A stretch of 64,000 nt of DNA, taken from UQRS01 sp964481575. Lineage in GTDB: Bacteria > Bacillota > Clostridia > Oscillospirales > Acutalibacteraceae. Positions 34,876 through 44,124 of the stretch are shown here, one piece after another. A model generated the notes under the pieces. The model saw only the letters and a list, made by a program, of their open reading frames with translations, was not told where the DNA came from and did not search any database. Within the stretch, counting starts at the first letter, position 1. Each line of letters starts with the position of its first letter. The stretch spans positions 1 to 64,000 of the forward strand of contig CAYZTR010000008.1 in the NCBI GenBank assembly GCA_964481575.1, read 5' to 3'. The position numbers were made by a program, and so were the translations under genes.

Positions 34876-34983
34876 ATGACGATTTACAGGTTATTAACTC
34901 TTGTTATTTTAGTGTTGCTAATTGCCATGAAAGTACGTTTTAAATATCGCGTACAGGTGTGTTGCCGGAATGACTATTATTGA
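34876..34983 (+). CDS. Possible 35-residue membrane peptide (right copy)
   Basis: Same peptide as the reading frame at 33400. Its ATG follows the WbsX stop (TGAGATG), so translational coupling is possible. One silent GTG/GTA difference separates the copies. The evidence for real expression is weak. Confidence 0.3.
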   Translation: MTIYRLLTLVILVLLIAMKVRFKYRVQVCCRNDYY

Positions 34984-35077
34984 AAAAGGCAGTATTTGGT
35001 TGTGAAGCTAGTGAATAACAACAATAATTTTACTCTAAATTAAGCGCATTTTTGTTTTGAAGATGTTTGAAATTGTA

Positions 35078-35106
35078 TTGACTAATTTTTTGTTATGTTG
35101 TAGAAT
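35078..35106 (+). promoter_or_regulatory. Promoter in repeat, right copy (for sugar transferase gene)
   Basis: TTGACT (35078-35083) and TAGAAT (35101-35106), 17-bp spacer; duplicate of the promoter at 33614. Confidence 0.7.
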
Positions 35107-35221
35107 ATAAGGAAAATTATAGTTGGTATACTCTGGCTCTGCTGCTTTATTACGTTATCCCTAAAAAGATTGTCTTCTTTTGTATGTGATTTATCAAGAT
35201 TCTTAGAAATGAGGGAAGGAT

Positions 35222-36673
35222 ATGTATCGAAAAGGTCTGCATGGATGGATGAAACACATCGATTTTTTCCTTTTGGATAATTTATGTCTCCAAATTGCGT
35301 TTTGTATCGCCTATATGTTACGCCACGGTTTTGAAAATCCTTATTTAATGTCTGAATACCGTAACTTATCTGTAGTTCTCTTTTTAATCAATTTAGTTAT
35401 CTTGTTTTTTACAGATGCTTTTAAGCATATTTTGAAGCGTGGTCTTTATAAAGATTTTGTTCAGTTGTTGAAGCAGACCTTCTTATTGATTGTGCTTGTG
35501 AGCTTTTATAATTTTGCAATCCACGAAGGAGAAGTGTACTCGAGGATTGCTATTTGTTTAACTGGGGCTTTTTTCTTTATATTGAGTTATATTTGCCGAT
35601 TTCTTTGGAAACTGCTGCTAAAGAAAAAGAATTTAAATAGTGATACCCGCTCCTTACTGATCGTTACGAATGCTGATATTGCCGAACAGGTCATCGATAA
35701 TGTGGAAGATCGGAATTTTGCTACCTTCCGCTTGGCCGGTGTCGCTTTACTTGATCAGGATCGAGTCGGTGAAACTGTTCGGAATTTGCCCGTTGTGGCT
35801 TGTGGCGAGAATATTGATACTTTTGTTTGCCATGAATGGGTGGATGAGGTATTGATTTGTTTGCCGGATGATGTAGCCTACCCTTCAATTTTAATAGAGC
35901 ATCTCAAGATCATGGGTGTTACTGTACATATTAAACTGGCTGATTCTTTCGCGCTTGCTGAAAAAGGTCAAATCGTGGAGCGTTTAGGTAATTTTACAGT
36001 TTTGACTTCCAATATTCGGTATGCTACCCCCGGTAGTCTGTTTGTAAAGCGGCTCATGGATATTTTGGGTGGTTTAGTCGGCTGTATTATGACTGGCATA
36101 CTAACTGTTTTTGTCGCTCCTTTTATCTTGATTCAGTCTCCCGGGCCTCTGTTTTTTTCACAGATTCGTGTTGGCAAAAACGGAAAGCCTTTTAAGATTT
36201 ATAAATTTCGTACTATGTATTTAGATGCGGAAGAACGAAAAAAAGAACTGATGGCTGAGAACCGCGTAAAGGACGGCATGATGTTTAAGGTGGAATTTGA
36301 TAATCGTATTATCGGGTGCAGACGCCTGGAAAACGGCAAGGTCAAAAAAGGCGTTGGTGGTTGGTTACGTACCCTAAGTATTGACGAATTCCCCCAGTTC
36401 TTTAATGTCTTGAAAGGGAATATGAGCCTGGTAGGTACACGTCCTCCTACAATGGATGAATGGGAAAAGTATTCTTTCCATCACCGGGCCAGACTGGCTA
36501 TGAAACCCGGTATTACCGGTATGTGGCAGGTTAGCGGACGCAGCAATATCACTGATTTTGAAGAAGTTGTGAAACTGGACTTGCAGTATATCAGTGAATG
36601 GAATATTGGACTTGACATTAAGATCCTGTTTAAAACAGTTATGGTGGTGTTTAAAAAAGAAGGCTCCATGTAA
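35222..36673 (+). CDS. Polyprenyl glycosylphosphotransferase (priming sugar transferase)
   Basis: 483 residues; GAGGGAAGG precedes the ATG. It starts surface-polysaccharide synthesis by moving a sugar-1-phosphate onto undecaprenyl phosphate at the inner membrane face. Four transmembrane helices lie in residues 15-140, a CoA-binding-like domain follows (about 140-265), and the catalytic bacterial sugar transferase domain starts near 275 (VKRLMDILGGLVGCIMTG, PGPLFFSQIRVGKNGKPFKI, YKFRTMYLDAEERK, RTLSIDEFPQFFNVLKGNMS, TRPPTMDEWEKY, MKPGITGMWQVSGRS). Complete and typical in length. The sugar specificity cannot be read. It is the enzyme that commits the locus to making polymer. Confidence 0.95.
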   Translation: MYRKGLHGWMKHIDFFLLDNLCLQIAFCIAYMLRHGFENPYLMSEYRNLSVVLFLINLVILFFTDAFKHILKRGLYKDFVQLLKQTFLLIVLVSFYNFAIHEGEVYSRIAICLTGAFFFILSYICRFLWKLLLKKKNLNSDTRSLLIVTNADIAEQVIDNVEDRNFATFRLAGVALLDQDRVGETVRNLPVVACGENIDTFVCHEWVDEVLICLPDDVAYPSILIEHLKIMGVTVHIKLADSFALAEKGQIVERLGNFTVLTSNIRYATPGSLFVKRLMDILGGLVGCIMTGILTVFVAPFILIQSPGPLFFSQIRVGKNGKPFKIYKFRTMYLDAEERKKELMAENRVKDGMMFKVEFDNRIIGCRRLENGKVKKGVGGWLRTLSIDEFPQFFNVLKGNMSLVGTRPPTMDEWEKYSFHHRARLAMKPGITGMWQVSGRSNITDFEEVVKLDLQYISEWNIGLDIKILFKTVMVVFKKEGSM

Positions 36674-37221
36674 TACATTTTCATTTTTAGCTTCTGATTT
36701 ATAAAGTTCCTGATTTGCGTCAGGAAAGAGTACAAAATAGATAAATTAATTTAGATTGCCGTTGCAGGCACAGGTGATGGAGATATAATAGGGATAACCG
36801 AGAAAAAGCCCGGTAAATCACGACTTTTGGTGGCTTGATTCCTATCTCTTTCCTGATTTTTATGCAGACGAGGACATATAGACACCAAAAGAAGAACCGG
36901 AATAATGGCTTCTTGGCTGCTCTATTTGACCCAATCTTACAGAGCATCAAAAATCAGAATAAGGAGGGATGGAGCAAGTCTACATCCGAACGCAGATGCG
37001 GTTGGGGGTAGGCTTGTTGTCGTGCTTTAAAGCTAATTTACTCAAAGGTCAAAAATGGACTTAACTATTTAATAAGTTATGAGGAATTTTGGTGGGCGTT
37101 TTGAGTGGCAATGTGGAATGAGCTGATAAATAAATTATGAAATATTTGCCACTGTGAACATACTAACAATATTTGCAAAGAAGTATGAAATTTTACTATG
37201 GGGTATGGAGTGAAGAGGTAT
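36674..37221. other. Gene-free stretch in the polysaccharide locus
   Basis: About 550 bp without a supported gene. It holds an imperfect hairpin near 36986-37020 (CCGAACGCA against TGCGGTTGG, closed by CTAC/GTAG) preceded by AAGGAGGGATGG. No promoter could be assigned with confidence. It may be the scar of a lost gene between the priming transferase and the first GT4 gene. Confidence 0.5.
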
Positions 37222-38376
37222 ATGGATGAAAGACCTTTGAATGTGGCTATGTTAGGACACAAACGCATCCCGTCTCGAGAAGGGGGAGTCGAGATTGTTG
37301 TAGAGGAACTTAGCACACGGATGGTGCAGTTAGGGCACAAAGTGACTTGCTTTAATCGCAGCGGACACCATGTCAGCGGAAAAGAGTTTGATGGTAAAGA
37401 TCTCAAAGAGTATAAAGGCGTTCGACTGATATCCGTTATAACAATAAATCGAAAAGGGCTTGCTGCAATGACCTCGTCAGTATTTGCTGCTTTTAGGGCT
37501 GCTTTCGGAAAATACGATGTTGTCCATTTCCACGCAGAAGGACCTTGCGCTATGCTTTGGCTTCCAAAACTGTTTGGCAAGCGATGTGTAGCTACGATAC
37601 ATGGACTGGATTGGCAGCGTGAAAAATGGAAAAACGGTTTTGGCTCCAAGTACATAAAGTTTGGCGAAAAAATAGCGGTCAAGTATGCCGATGAAATCAT
37701 TGTCCTCAGTAAAGGGGTACAGGATTATTTTCAGGAAGCATACGGCAGAAAAACGGTGTTCATTCCAAATGGGGTAAACAGACCGGAGATATATGAGCCA
37801 GAGCAAATCAAAGAGAAATATGGTTTAGATAAGGATGGCTATATCCTTTACCTGGGACGATTAGTTCCAGAAAAGGGAGAGCATTATCTGATTGAGGCTT
37901 TTAAGAGCGTTAATACCAACAAGAAACTAGTTATCGCCGGCGGCGCCTCCGATACGGATGACTATATGGAAAGGCTAAAGAAACTGGCTGACGGAAATGA
38001 AAGAATCCTCTTTACAGGATTTGTTCAGGGAAGGCTGCTTGAAGAACTGTACAGCAACGCTTATGTGTATGTCCTGCCAAGCGATCTGGAAGGAATGCCT
38101 CTGAGTCTTTTGGAAGCTATGAGTTATGGAAACTGCTGTTTCGTCAGTGATATCGCCGAGTGTGCCGAGGTTGTTGAAGATAAGGCGGTTACCTTTAAGA
38201 AGAGTGATGTTGAGGATTTGAGAGAGAAACTCCAGATGCTCTGTGATGATGAGCAGCTGGTTAAGAAATATAAAGCAACTGCCACTGAGTTCATTTGTAA
38301 GAAATATGATTGGGACGATGTGGTTGATAAGACGATTGAGTTGTATAGAGAAAAATCATCAGAGTGCAGAGGGTAA
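37222..38376 (+). CDS. Glycosyltransferase family 4
   Basis: About 384 residues. Start uncertain: the ATG at 37222 fits the family N-terminus (VAMLGHKRIPSREGGVEIVV) but sits only 3 nt behind GAAGAGG; an ATG at 37198 is the alternative. GT-B fold with the N-terminal acceptor domain and a C-terminal donor domain containing YILYLGRLVPEKGEHYLIEA, FTGFVQGRLLEELY and the nucleotide-sugar motif VLPSDLEGMPLSLLEAM (Glu-x7-Glu type). It would add a sugar to the lipid-linked repeat unit in the cytoplasm. The following GT4/radical SAM gene starts 6 bp later. Confidence 0.9.
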   Translation: MDERPLNVAMLGHKRIPSREGGVEIVVEELSTRMVQLGHKVTCFNRSGHHVSGKEFDGKDLKEYKGVRLISVITINRKGLAAMTSSVFAAFRAAFGKYDVVHFHAEGPCAMLWLPKLFGKRCVATIHGLDWQREKWKNGFGSKYIKFGEKIAVKYADEIIVLSKGVQDYFQEAYGRKTVFIPNGVNRPEIYEPEQIKEKYGLDKDGYILYLGRLVPEKGEHYLIEAFKSVNTNKKLVIAGGASDTDDYMERLKKLADGNERILFTGFVQGRLLEELYSNAYVYVLPSDLEGMPLSLLEAMSYGNCCFVSDIAECAEVVEDKAVTFKKSDVEDLREKLQMLCDDEQLVKKYKATATEFICKKYDWDDVVDKTIELYREKSSECRG

Positions 38377-38382
38377 GAGATT

Positions 38383-40812
38383 ATGCGAGTTTTAATGATC
38401 AATAAATTCCTGTATCCGAATGGTGGATCAGAGACATATATTTTCAAACTTGGAGATTATCTGAAGAGTAAAGGACATGAGATTCAGTATTTCGGAATGG
38501 AGCATGAAGGTCGTTGCGTTGGTAATGCTGTCGATGCCTATACATCAGACATGGACTTTCATGGTGGTAGCAAACTCGCTAAGTTGACATATCCGATTAA
38601 GACTATTTACAGTAAAGAAGCACGTTTACAGATTAGAAAGGTGCTGGATGACTTTAAACCGCAGATTTTACATATCAACAACTTTAATTATCAGCTGACT
38701 CCTTCTATCATTCTGGAAATCCAGAAATGGAGAAAAGAGGGCAATAAGTGCAGAATCATTTTCACGGCACATGATTATCAGCTGGTATGTCCGAATCACA
38801 TGTGCAATAACCCGAACACCGGAGAAAACTGTGAGAAGTGTCTGGGTGGTCATTTCATCAATTGTACAAAGGGTAAGTGTATCCACGGTAGCACAGCGAA
38901 GAGTGCTGTAGGTACCGCTGAAGCTATGTTCTGGAAGATGAATGGTGCTTATAAATACATCGACAGAATGATCTGCTGCTCAGAGTTTTTAAAGACGAAG
39001 ATGGACAGCAATACTCTGTTTGCTAAAAAGACTATCGCTCTCCACAACTTCGTGGACAAGGTCGAGTGGAAAGATACTGAGAAGAAGGACTATGTCCTCT
39101 ATTTTGGACGGTTCAGTACCGAAAAGGGTATCGGAACGCTTATTAAAGTCTGTAAAGAACTGCCGGATGTGCAGTTTATCTTTGCCGGCACAGGTCCTTT
39201 AGAGAATGAGATTAATGGAATAGAAAATATCAAAAATGTTGGTTTCCAGACCGGTGCTGCTTTAGAGCAGCTTATCAGAGAGGCACGATTCTCTATCTAT
39301 CCATCTGAATGGTATGAAAACTGTCCATTCTCTGTAATGGAGAGTCAGATGTACGGAACTCCTGTGCTTGGAGCAAACATCGGTGGCATTCCAGAGCTCA
39401 TTGAAGTCGGTATGACTGGTGAACTGTTCGAAAGCGGCAATGCGGCAGAACTGAAGGCTAAGATCCAGAAGCTTTGGGCAGACAAAGAATTAACCGATCA
39501 GTATAGCCAGAACTGCAGAGATATCAGCTTTGATGATATTGAAGAGTATGGCGAAAAGCTGATGGAGATTTATAGAGGAAAGGAAAAATCAACAGAAACA
39601 GCTGCTGTTAAAGGAGAAAAGAAAATGGCTAAAAAGAACGAAGGCGAGAAGAAGTTAAACGGTACAGTCATTGTTACTTATCGCTGCAATGCTCGTTGTT
39701 CTATGTGTAATAGATATAAAGCTCCTTCCAAGCCGGAAGAAGAGATTAGCATTGAGACAATCAAGAAGCTGCCGAAGATGTACTTCACTAACATTACGGG
39801 TGGTGAGCCTTTCATTCGTACCGATTTGAAGGATATTGTACGTGAACTCTACAAGAAGTCTGATCGTGTCGTTATTTCTACGAACGGTTTCTTCACAGAT
39901 CGTATCATCGATCTTGCTAAAGAGTTCCCGAATATCGGTATTCGTATTTCCATCGAGGGACTTGAGCAGACCAACAATGACATCCGTGGTTTGCAGAACG
40001 GTTATCAGCGTGGATACCAGACTCTGAAGAAGCTCCGTGAGATGGGCATGAAGGACGTTGGATTCGGTATGACTGTCCAGGACAAGAACGCTCCTGATCT
40101 TGTGCCTCTCTACAAGATTTCTGATGAAATGGGTATGGAGTTTGCAACAGCGTCTCTCCATAACTCCTTCTACTTCGTAGAGGCTAAGAACATCATTCAC
40201 GATCGTCCGATGGTTGCTAAGAATTTTGAGAACCTGGTTAACGAGCTGCTGAAATCTAACAGTCCAAAGAAGTGGTTCCGTGCGTACTTCAACCACGGTT
40301 TGATTAACTACATCTATGGACAGAAGAGACTGCTTCCTTGTGACATGAGCTTTGATACATTCTTCATCGATCCTTACGGTGATGTAATGCCTTGTAATGG
40401 AACGAAGGATAAGGAAGTTATGGGTAACCTGAATACGCAGTCCTGGGATGAGCTTTGGAACAGTCCTGAGGCAGAAGCTGTTCGCAAGAAGGTTCGTCAT
40501 TGTGATCGTGACTGCTGGATGATTGGATCCGTTTCTCCTGCAATGCATAAGTACATTTGGAAGCCAGCTACTTGGGTTGTTATTCACAAGGTAAAGAGCT
40601 TGCTCGGTATGAAGTACAGCATGTATGAGAACAAGATCGTTCGTGATCTGCGTGACGGTAAGGTCACCAAAGAAGAGTTAGATAAATGCAGCACCTGTGA
40701 TATGTGTGCTGTTGTCAATAATGGTTTGAGTGAGGCAAGTAAAGCACAGCTGGTCGGCAAGACCGGTGAAGAGATTGTTGATGCTGATATTGCTGCACAG
40801 ATGAAAGGATAA
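38383..40812 (+). CDS. Fusion of GT4 glycosyltransferase with radical SAM/SPASM protein
   Basis: 809 residues in one uninterrupted frame. Residues 1-400 are a GT4 enzyme (MINKFLYPNGGSETYIFKLG, DYVLYFGRFSTEKGIGTLI, IYPSEWYENCPFSVMESQMY). Residues 415-809 are a radical SAM protein with the cluster motif YRCNARCSMCN, ITGGEPFIRTDL, ISTNGFF and a Cys-rich C-terminal half (SPASM-like: LPCDMSFDTF, VMPCNGTKD, CDRDCW, CSTCDMC). The two are joined by a Lys/Glu-rich linker. An internal ATG at 39625 has AAAGGAG at a good distance, so the radical SAM part may also be made alone. Separate neighbouring genes of these types are known in surface-glycan loci; the fusion is unusual. The substrate is unknown. 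Confidence 0.88.
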   Translation: MRVLMINKFLYPNGGSETYIFKLGDYLKSKGHEIQYFGMEHEGRCVGNAVDAYTSDMDFHGGSKLAKLTYPIKTIYSKEARLQIRKVLDDFKPQILHINNFNYQLTPSIILEIQKWRKEGNKCRIIFTAHDYQLVCPNHMCNNPNTGENCEKCLGGHFINCTKGKCIHGSTAKSAVGTAEAMFWKMNGAYKYIDRMICCSEFLKTKMDSNTLFAKKTIALHNFVDKVEWKDTEKKDYVLYFGRFSTEKGIGTLIKVCKELPDVQFIFAGTGPLENEINGIENIKNVGFQTGAALEQLIREARFSIYPSEWYENCPFSVMESQMYGTPVLGANIGGIPELIEVGMTGELFESGNAAELKAKIQKLWADKELTDQYSQNCRDISFDDIEEYGEKLMEIYRGKEKSTETAAVKGEKKMAKKNEGEKKLNGTVIVTYRCNARCSMCNRYKAPSKPEEEISIETIKKLPKMYFTNITGGEPFIRTDLKDIVRELYKKSDRVVISTNGFFTDRIIDLAKEFPNIGIRISIEGLEQTNNDIRGLQNGYQRGYQTLKKLREMGMKDVGFGMTVQDKNAPDLVPLYKISDEMGMEFATASLHNSFYFVEAKNIIHDRPMVAKNFENLVNELLKSNSPKKWFRAYFNHGLINYIYGQKRLLPCDMSFDTFFIDPYGDVMPCNGTKDKEVMGNLNTQSWDELWNSPEAEAVRKKVRHCDRDCWMIGSVSPAMHKYIWKPATWVVIHKVKSLLGMKYSMYENKIVRDLRDGKVTKEELDKCSTCDMCAVVNNGLSEASKAQLVGKTGEEIVDADIAAQMKG

Positions 40813-40833
40813 AACAAAGGAGAGCCATAAGCT

Positions 40834-41286
40834 ATGCAGAAGAAGTATAAAATTGGATATACTACAGGCGTTTTTGATTTATTTCATATCGGGCATTTAA
40901 ATATTTTACGGCGTGCAAAAGAACAGTGTGATTACTTAATTGTAGGCGTTAGTACAGATGAATTGGTAGCAACATATAAGCATAAACACCCTGTTGTTCC
41001 ATTTGAAGAACGAAAAGCAATTGTCGAAGCAATTCGTTACGTTGATGAAGTTGTTCCGCAGCTCTCTATGGATAAATTTGAAGCTTGGAAAAATCTTCAC
41101 TATAATGCTCTTTTCCATGGAGACGACTGGAAAAATTCGGATATGTATAATAAATACATAGAAGAGTTTAAAGATACTGGTGTAGATTTTGTGTTTCTTC
41201 CTCACACAGCAGGAACATCATCTACTCTTTTAACGGAAGTGTTACAGGAAATTCGTGATAAAGATGAAAACTTTGGAAAAAAATAA
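40834..41286 (+). CDS. tagD: Glycerol-3-phosphate cytidylyltransferase-like enzyme (TagD family)
   Basis: 150 residues. Family enzymes make CDP-glycerol from CTP and glycerol-3-phosphate. The nucleotidyltransferase motif GVFDLFHIGHLNILRRAK and the segment DYLIVGVSTDELV are typical. The C-terminal signature, usually RTEGISTT, reads HTAGTSST here; the Arg-to-His change touches a residue that normally contacts CTP, so a variant substrate or reduced activity is possible. With LicD two genes further on, it suggests phospho-polyol decoration of the polymer. RBS AAAGGAGAG precedes the ATG; the end overlaps the next gene. Confidence 0.88.
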   Translation: MQKKYKIGYTTGVFDLFHIGHLNILRRAKEQCDYLIVGVSTDELVATYKHKHPVVPFEERKAIVEAIRYVDEVVPQLSMDKFEAWKNLHYNALFHGDDWKNSDMYNKYIEEFKDTGVDFVFLPHTAGTSSTLLTEVLQEIRDKDENFGKK

Positions 41287-42481
41287 CGTTACATATTTAG
41301 ATAATAGTCAAACACATCTTTGTTGTGGATGCACTGCGTGTATGCAAATTTGCTCTCGTTCGGCGATTCGTATGGAAGAAAAGGAAGATGGTGCTCGGTA
41401 TCCGACTATAGATAACGAAAGATGTGTATCGTGTGGCCTTTGCAGAACGGTGTGCCCGATGAGACTACCCTCGCCGCGAACAATTCTGAGTTTACCAAGA
41501 AAAGCGTATGCAGCTGTTCTAAAAAGTGAGGACGCCCGTTTAGATAGTGCAAGCGGTGGTGCATTTGAAGGTATTTCAGAAGGATTGGAAGAGATCTATC
41601 CAGGAATTATGATCGCTGGGGCAGCATGGAGTAGTAAATGTAGTGTTTCACACAAATTACTTCCTGCGTCACAAAGATCGCAATTTAAAAAGTCGAAATA
41701 TGTGCAAAGCGATACAAGTACTATTTTTTCTGATGTGAAAAAAGCATTGGATGAAAACATTACTGTTTTTTTTACCGGAACTCCATGTCAGGTGGCAGCA
41801 TTAAATAGTTACCTGGGAAAGTCTTATAATCATTTGTTTACAGCTGATTTGGTTTGCCATGGTGTTGGAGGTCAATCGATATTAGATAAATATCTATGTG
41901 ATATGAGTCATTCGTTGGGAAGTAATATTGTTCAGGTGCAGTTCAGAACCAAAAAGCCGGATTTGTATGGAGAAGTTCATTCTAGAAATCTGAAGTTAAC
42001 ACTTGAAAACGGAAAAGAGCTGATTCGAAGTAGCGAAGAAGATCCTTACTTACGTGCATTTCACAAGGGTGTGTTTTACCGGGAGAGTTGCTATTGCTGT
42101 CCCTTTGCAAATCCAGATCGACCAGCTGATATAACAATAGGTGACTACTGGCATATCCAATCATTAAGATCTGATATGGTTGACTATACAGGTGTCTCTT
42201 GCATTATGGTAAATACAGAAAAAGGAAATAGGATGCTTGAACAGGCCAAAGGACTGTTAGTTTTTGAAACTCCATTAGATGTATTGCTTAGTCATAATGA
42301 GCAACTCATAAAGCCAAGCAAAAAGCATTCTGTTCGTGAAGCTTTTTTTCAAGATGTTAAGAACATAGAGTTTGGGGATTTGGTTGAAAAATTGCTAGGA
42401 AAGCCTAATCGGATGAAACAGATGCTGTCATCTATGCTTCCAGGGCAATTAAAGCGGAAAGTGAAAGGTTGGATTAGATAA
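41264..42481 (+). CDS. FrhB-type iron-sulfur protein (coenzyme F420 hydrogenase beta-subunit family)
   Basis: About 405 residues from the ATG at 41264 (a GTG at 41255 is also possible), overlapping tagD by 23 bp. Two 4Fe-4S ferredoxin motifs lie at the N-terminus (CCGCTACMQICSRSAI and CVSCGLCRTVCPMRLP). The FrhB N- and C-terminal domains follow (SASGGAFEGISEGLEE, FTGTPCQVAALNSYLGKSY, ESCYCCPFANPDRPADITIG, DYWHI). Members in polysaccharide loci do not use F420; they are usually paired with pyruvyl transferases and their reaction is not established. A paralogue lies at 51214, next to such a transferase. Confidence 0.9.
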   Translation: MKTLEKNNVTYLDNSQTHLCCGCTACMQICSRSAIRMEEKEDGARYPTIDNERCVSCGLCRTVCPMRLPSPRTILSLPRKAYAAVLKSEDARLDSASGGAFEGISEGLEEIYPGIMIAGAAWSSKCSVSHKLLPASQRSQFKKSKYVQSDTSTIFSDVKKALDENITVFFTGTPCQVAALNSYLGKSYNHLFTADLVCHGVGGQSILDKYLCDMSHSLGSNIVQVQFRTKKPDLYGEVHSRNLKLTLENGKELIRSSEEDPYLRAFHKGVFYRESCYCCPFANPDRPADITIGDYWHIQSLRSDMVDYTGVSCIMVNTEKGNRMLEQAKGLLVFETPLDVLLSHNEQLIKPSKKHSVREAFFQDVKNIEFGDLVEKLLGKPNRMKQMLSSMLPGQLKRKVKGWIR

Positions 42482-43302
42482 TGCAACAAGATACATTAAA
42501 TGAGATTCATAAAATTCAGTTAGATATGCTCAGAGAATTGCATCATTTTTGTAAAACACAAGACATTAGATACACTGTCTTATGTGGTTCCTTGCTTGGT
42601 GCTATCCGTCATAAAGGTTTTATTCCGTGGGATGATGATGTTGATATCGCTCTAGTTAGAGAAGATTATGAGAAATTGATTTCGATGCTTCAAGAACACC
42701 CAATTCCTGGATGTCATGTTCAGGAGCATCGTACAGATGAACATTATTATCAGCCATACGCCAAACTTATCAAAGATGGGACAACGTTTATTGAAGGCTA
42801 TCGGAAAGATTGCAAGGCTCTGAGTGGTATTTTTATTGATATTTTTCCGTTGGACCACATCCCGAAACCCGGCGATGGAATGACACAGTTTAGACGTACA
42901 ATTGCTCGTATGATTACTTTTGCAGTATGGCAGAAAGAGAATTGTCATATGCATCGCGAAGGTGGGAAGAAGCTGATAAATGTTGTGGCGGCACTAATTA
43001 GTATATTACCTAAAAAACTATTGATTGGACTGCAGCAGCATTTAGTTGTCCGAAATAATACAAATTGGGAATATGTTGCTAGTATGTTCTCAAGCAATTA
43101 TGAAACCAATCGGTTGTATTTTGAAGTAAAGGACTTTGATAGCTTAATAGAGATTCCATTTGAGAGTATTTTAGTTAATGCTCCTAGAAATTGGGAAGAA
43201 AATCTTAAACGACTTTATAAGAATTATATGCAACTTCCACCCGAGAATAAACGCAATTCTGGTCATGATGTTTATTGCATAGATTTAGGGGAAAGAAAAT
43301 GA
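42481..43302 (+). CDS. LicD-family phosphotransferase
   Basis: 273 residues; its ATG overlaps the preceding stop (TAATG). The LicD core is clear: VLCGSLLGAIRHKGFIPWDD followed by DVDIAL, with the metal-binding acidic cluster, then ALSGIFIDIFPLDHIPKPGD and a C-terminal YKNYMQLPPENKRNSGH. LicD proteins transfer phosphocholine, phosphoglycerol or related groups from CDP-linked donors to cell-surface glycans. With TagD just upstream making a CDP-activated polyol, transfer of glycerol phosphate is the best guess. Its end overlaps the rfbA remnant by 4 bp. Confidence 0.9.
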   Translation: MQQDTLNEIHKIQLDMLRELHHFCKTQDIRYTVLCGSLLGAIRHKGFIPWDDDVDIALVREDYEKLISMLQEHPIPGCHVQEHRTDEHYYQPYAKLIKDGTTFIEGYRKDCKALSGIFIDIFPLDHIPKPGDGMTQFRRTIARMITFAVWQKENCHMHREGGKKLINVVAALISILPKKLLIGLQQHLVVRNNTNWEYVASMFSSNYETNRLYFEVKDFDSLIEIPFESILVNAPRNWEENLKRLYKNYMQLPPENKRNSGHDVYCIDLGERK

Positions 43303-44103
43303 TGAAAGGAATTATTCTTGCTGGCGGATCTGGAACTAGGCTTTATCCATTAACTAAAATTACGTCTAAACAGTTACTTCCGATTTATGATAAGCCGATG
43401 ATTTATTATCCAATGTCTGTTCTGATGAACGCTGGAATTAGAGACATCCTGATAATTTCTACTCCCCAGGACACTCCAAGATTCCAGGATCTTCTGGGAG
43501 ATGGCTATCAGTTTGGTGTGAACCTTCAGTATGCAGTTCAGCCTTCACCGGATGGATTGGCACAGGCTTTTATCATTGGAGCAGATTTTATTGGTGATGA
43601 CACTGTGGCTATGGTGCTTGAAGATAATATCTTTGCAGGCCATGGTTTGAAGAAAGGACTTCGTGCAGCTGTTGAGAGTGGAAAGGGTGCTACGGTATCG
43701 GCTATTATGTAGATGATTCAGAGAGATTCGGTATCGTTGAGTTCGATAAAGACGGAAAGGCTATTTCTATAGAAGAAAAGCCTGCAAAACCAAAGAGCAA
43801 TTATTGTGTAACTGGTCTGTATTTCTATGACAATATGGAACTCTTAACGTTGAATTTCTCGGTCAGGGCTTTACCTGGCTTGATACCGGAACACATGAGA
43901 GTCTTGTTGATGCGACCAATTTTGTGAAGACTGTAGAGACACATCAGCATTGTAAGATTGCCTGACTTGAGGAGATTGCATATTTGAATGGTTGGATTAG
44001 CAGCGAGGCAGGTCTTGAAGTCTATGAGATTCTCAAAGAGAATCAGTATGGCCAGTATCTGAAAGATGTTCTGGATGGAAAGTACTTAGAACATCTGTAT
44101 TAA
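43299..44103 (+). pseudogene. rfbA: Broken rfbA (glucose-1-phosphate thymidylyltransferase)
   Basis: The first 135 codons are normal RfbA (GIILAGGSGTRLYPLTKITS, KQLLPIYDKPMIYYPMSVLM, VLEDNIFAG). A one-base loss near 43697 shifts the frame, giving a stop at 43710-43712; the expected GYYVDDSERFGIVEFD continues in another frame. About 50 codons are missing near 43840, where YFYDN jumps to NVEFLGQGFTWLDTGTHESL. A TGA at 43963 interrupts the tail, which then runs to the normal end (LEHLY). It cannot be functional. Confidence 0.93.
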
Positions 44104-44124
44104 TTGTTACAAGAGGGCAGAACA

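Larger units (their letters stand above)
34522..35213 (+). repeat. Right copy of 0.7-kb direct repeat
   Basis: Counterpart of 33046-33749. It covers the end of the intact WbsX-like gene and the spacer with promoter before the sugar transferase gene. Confidence 0.9.

Noticed and set aside
36720..36950. Minus-strand 76-codon frame in the gap after the sugar transferase gene
   Set aside because: No ribosome binding site; composition unlike a real protein and no family pattern.
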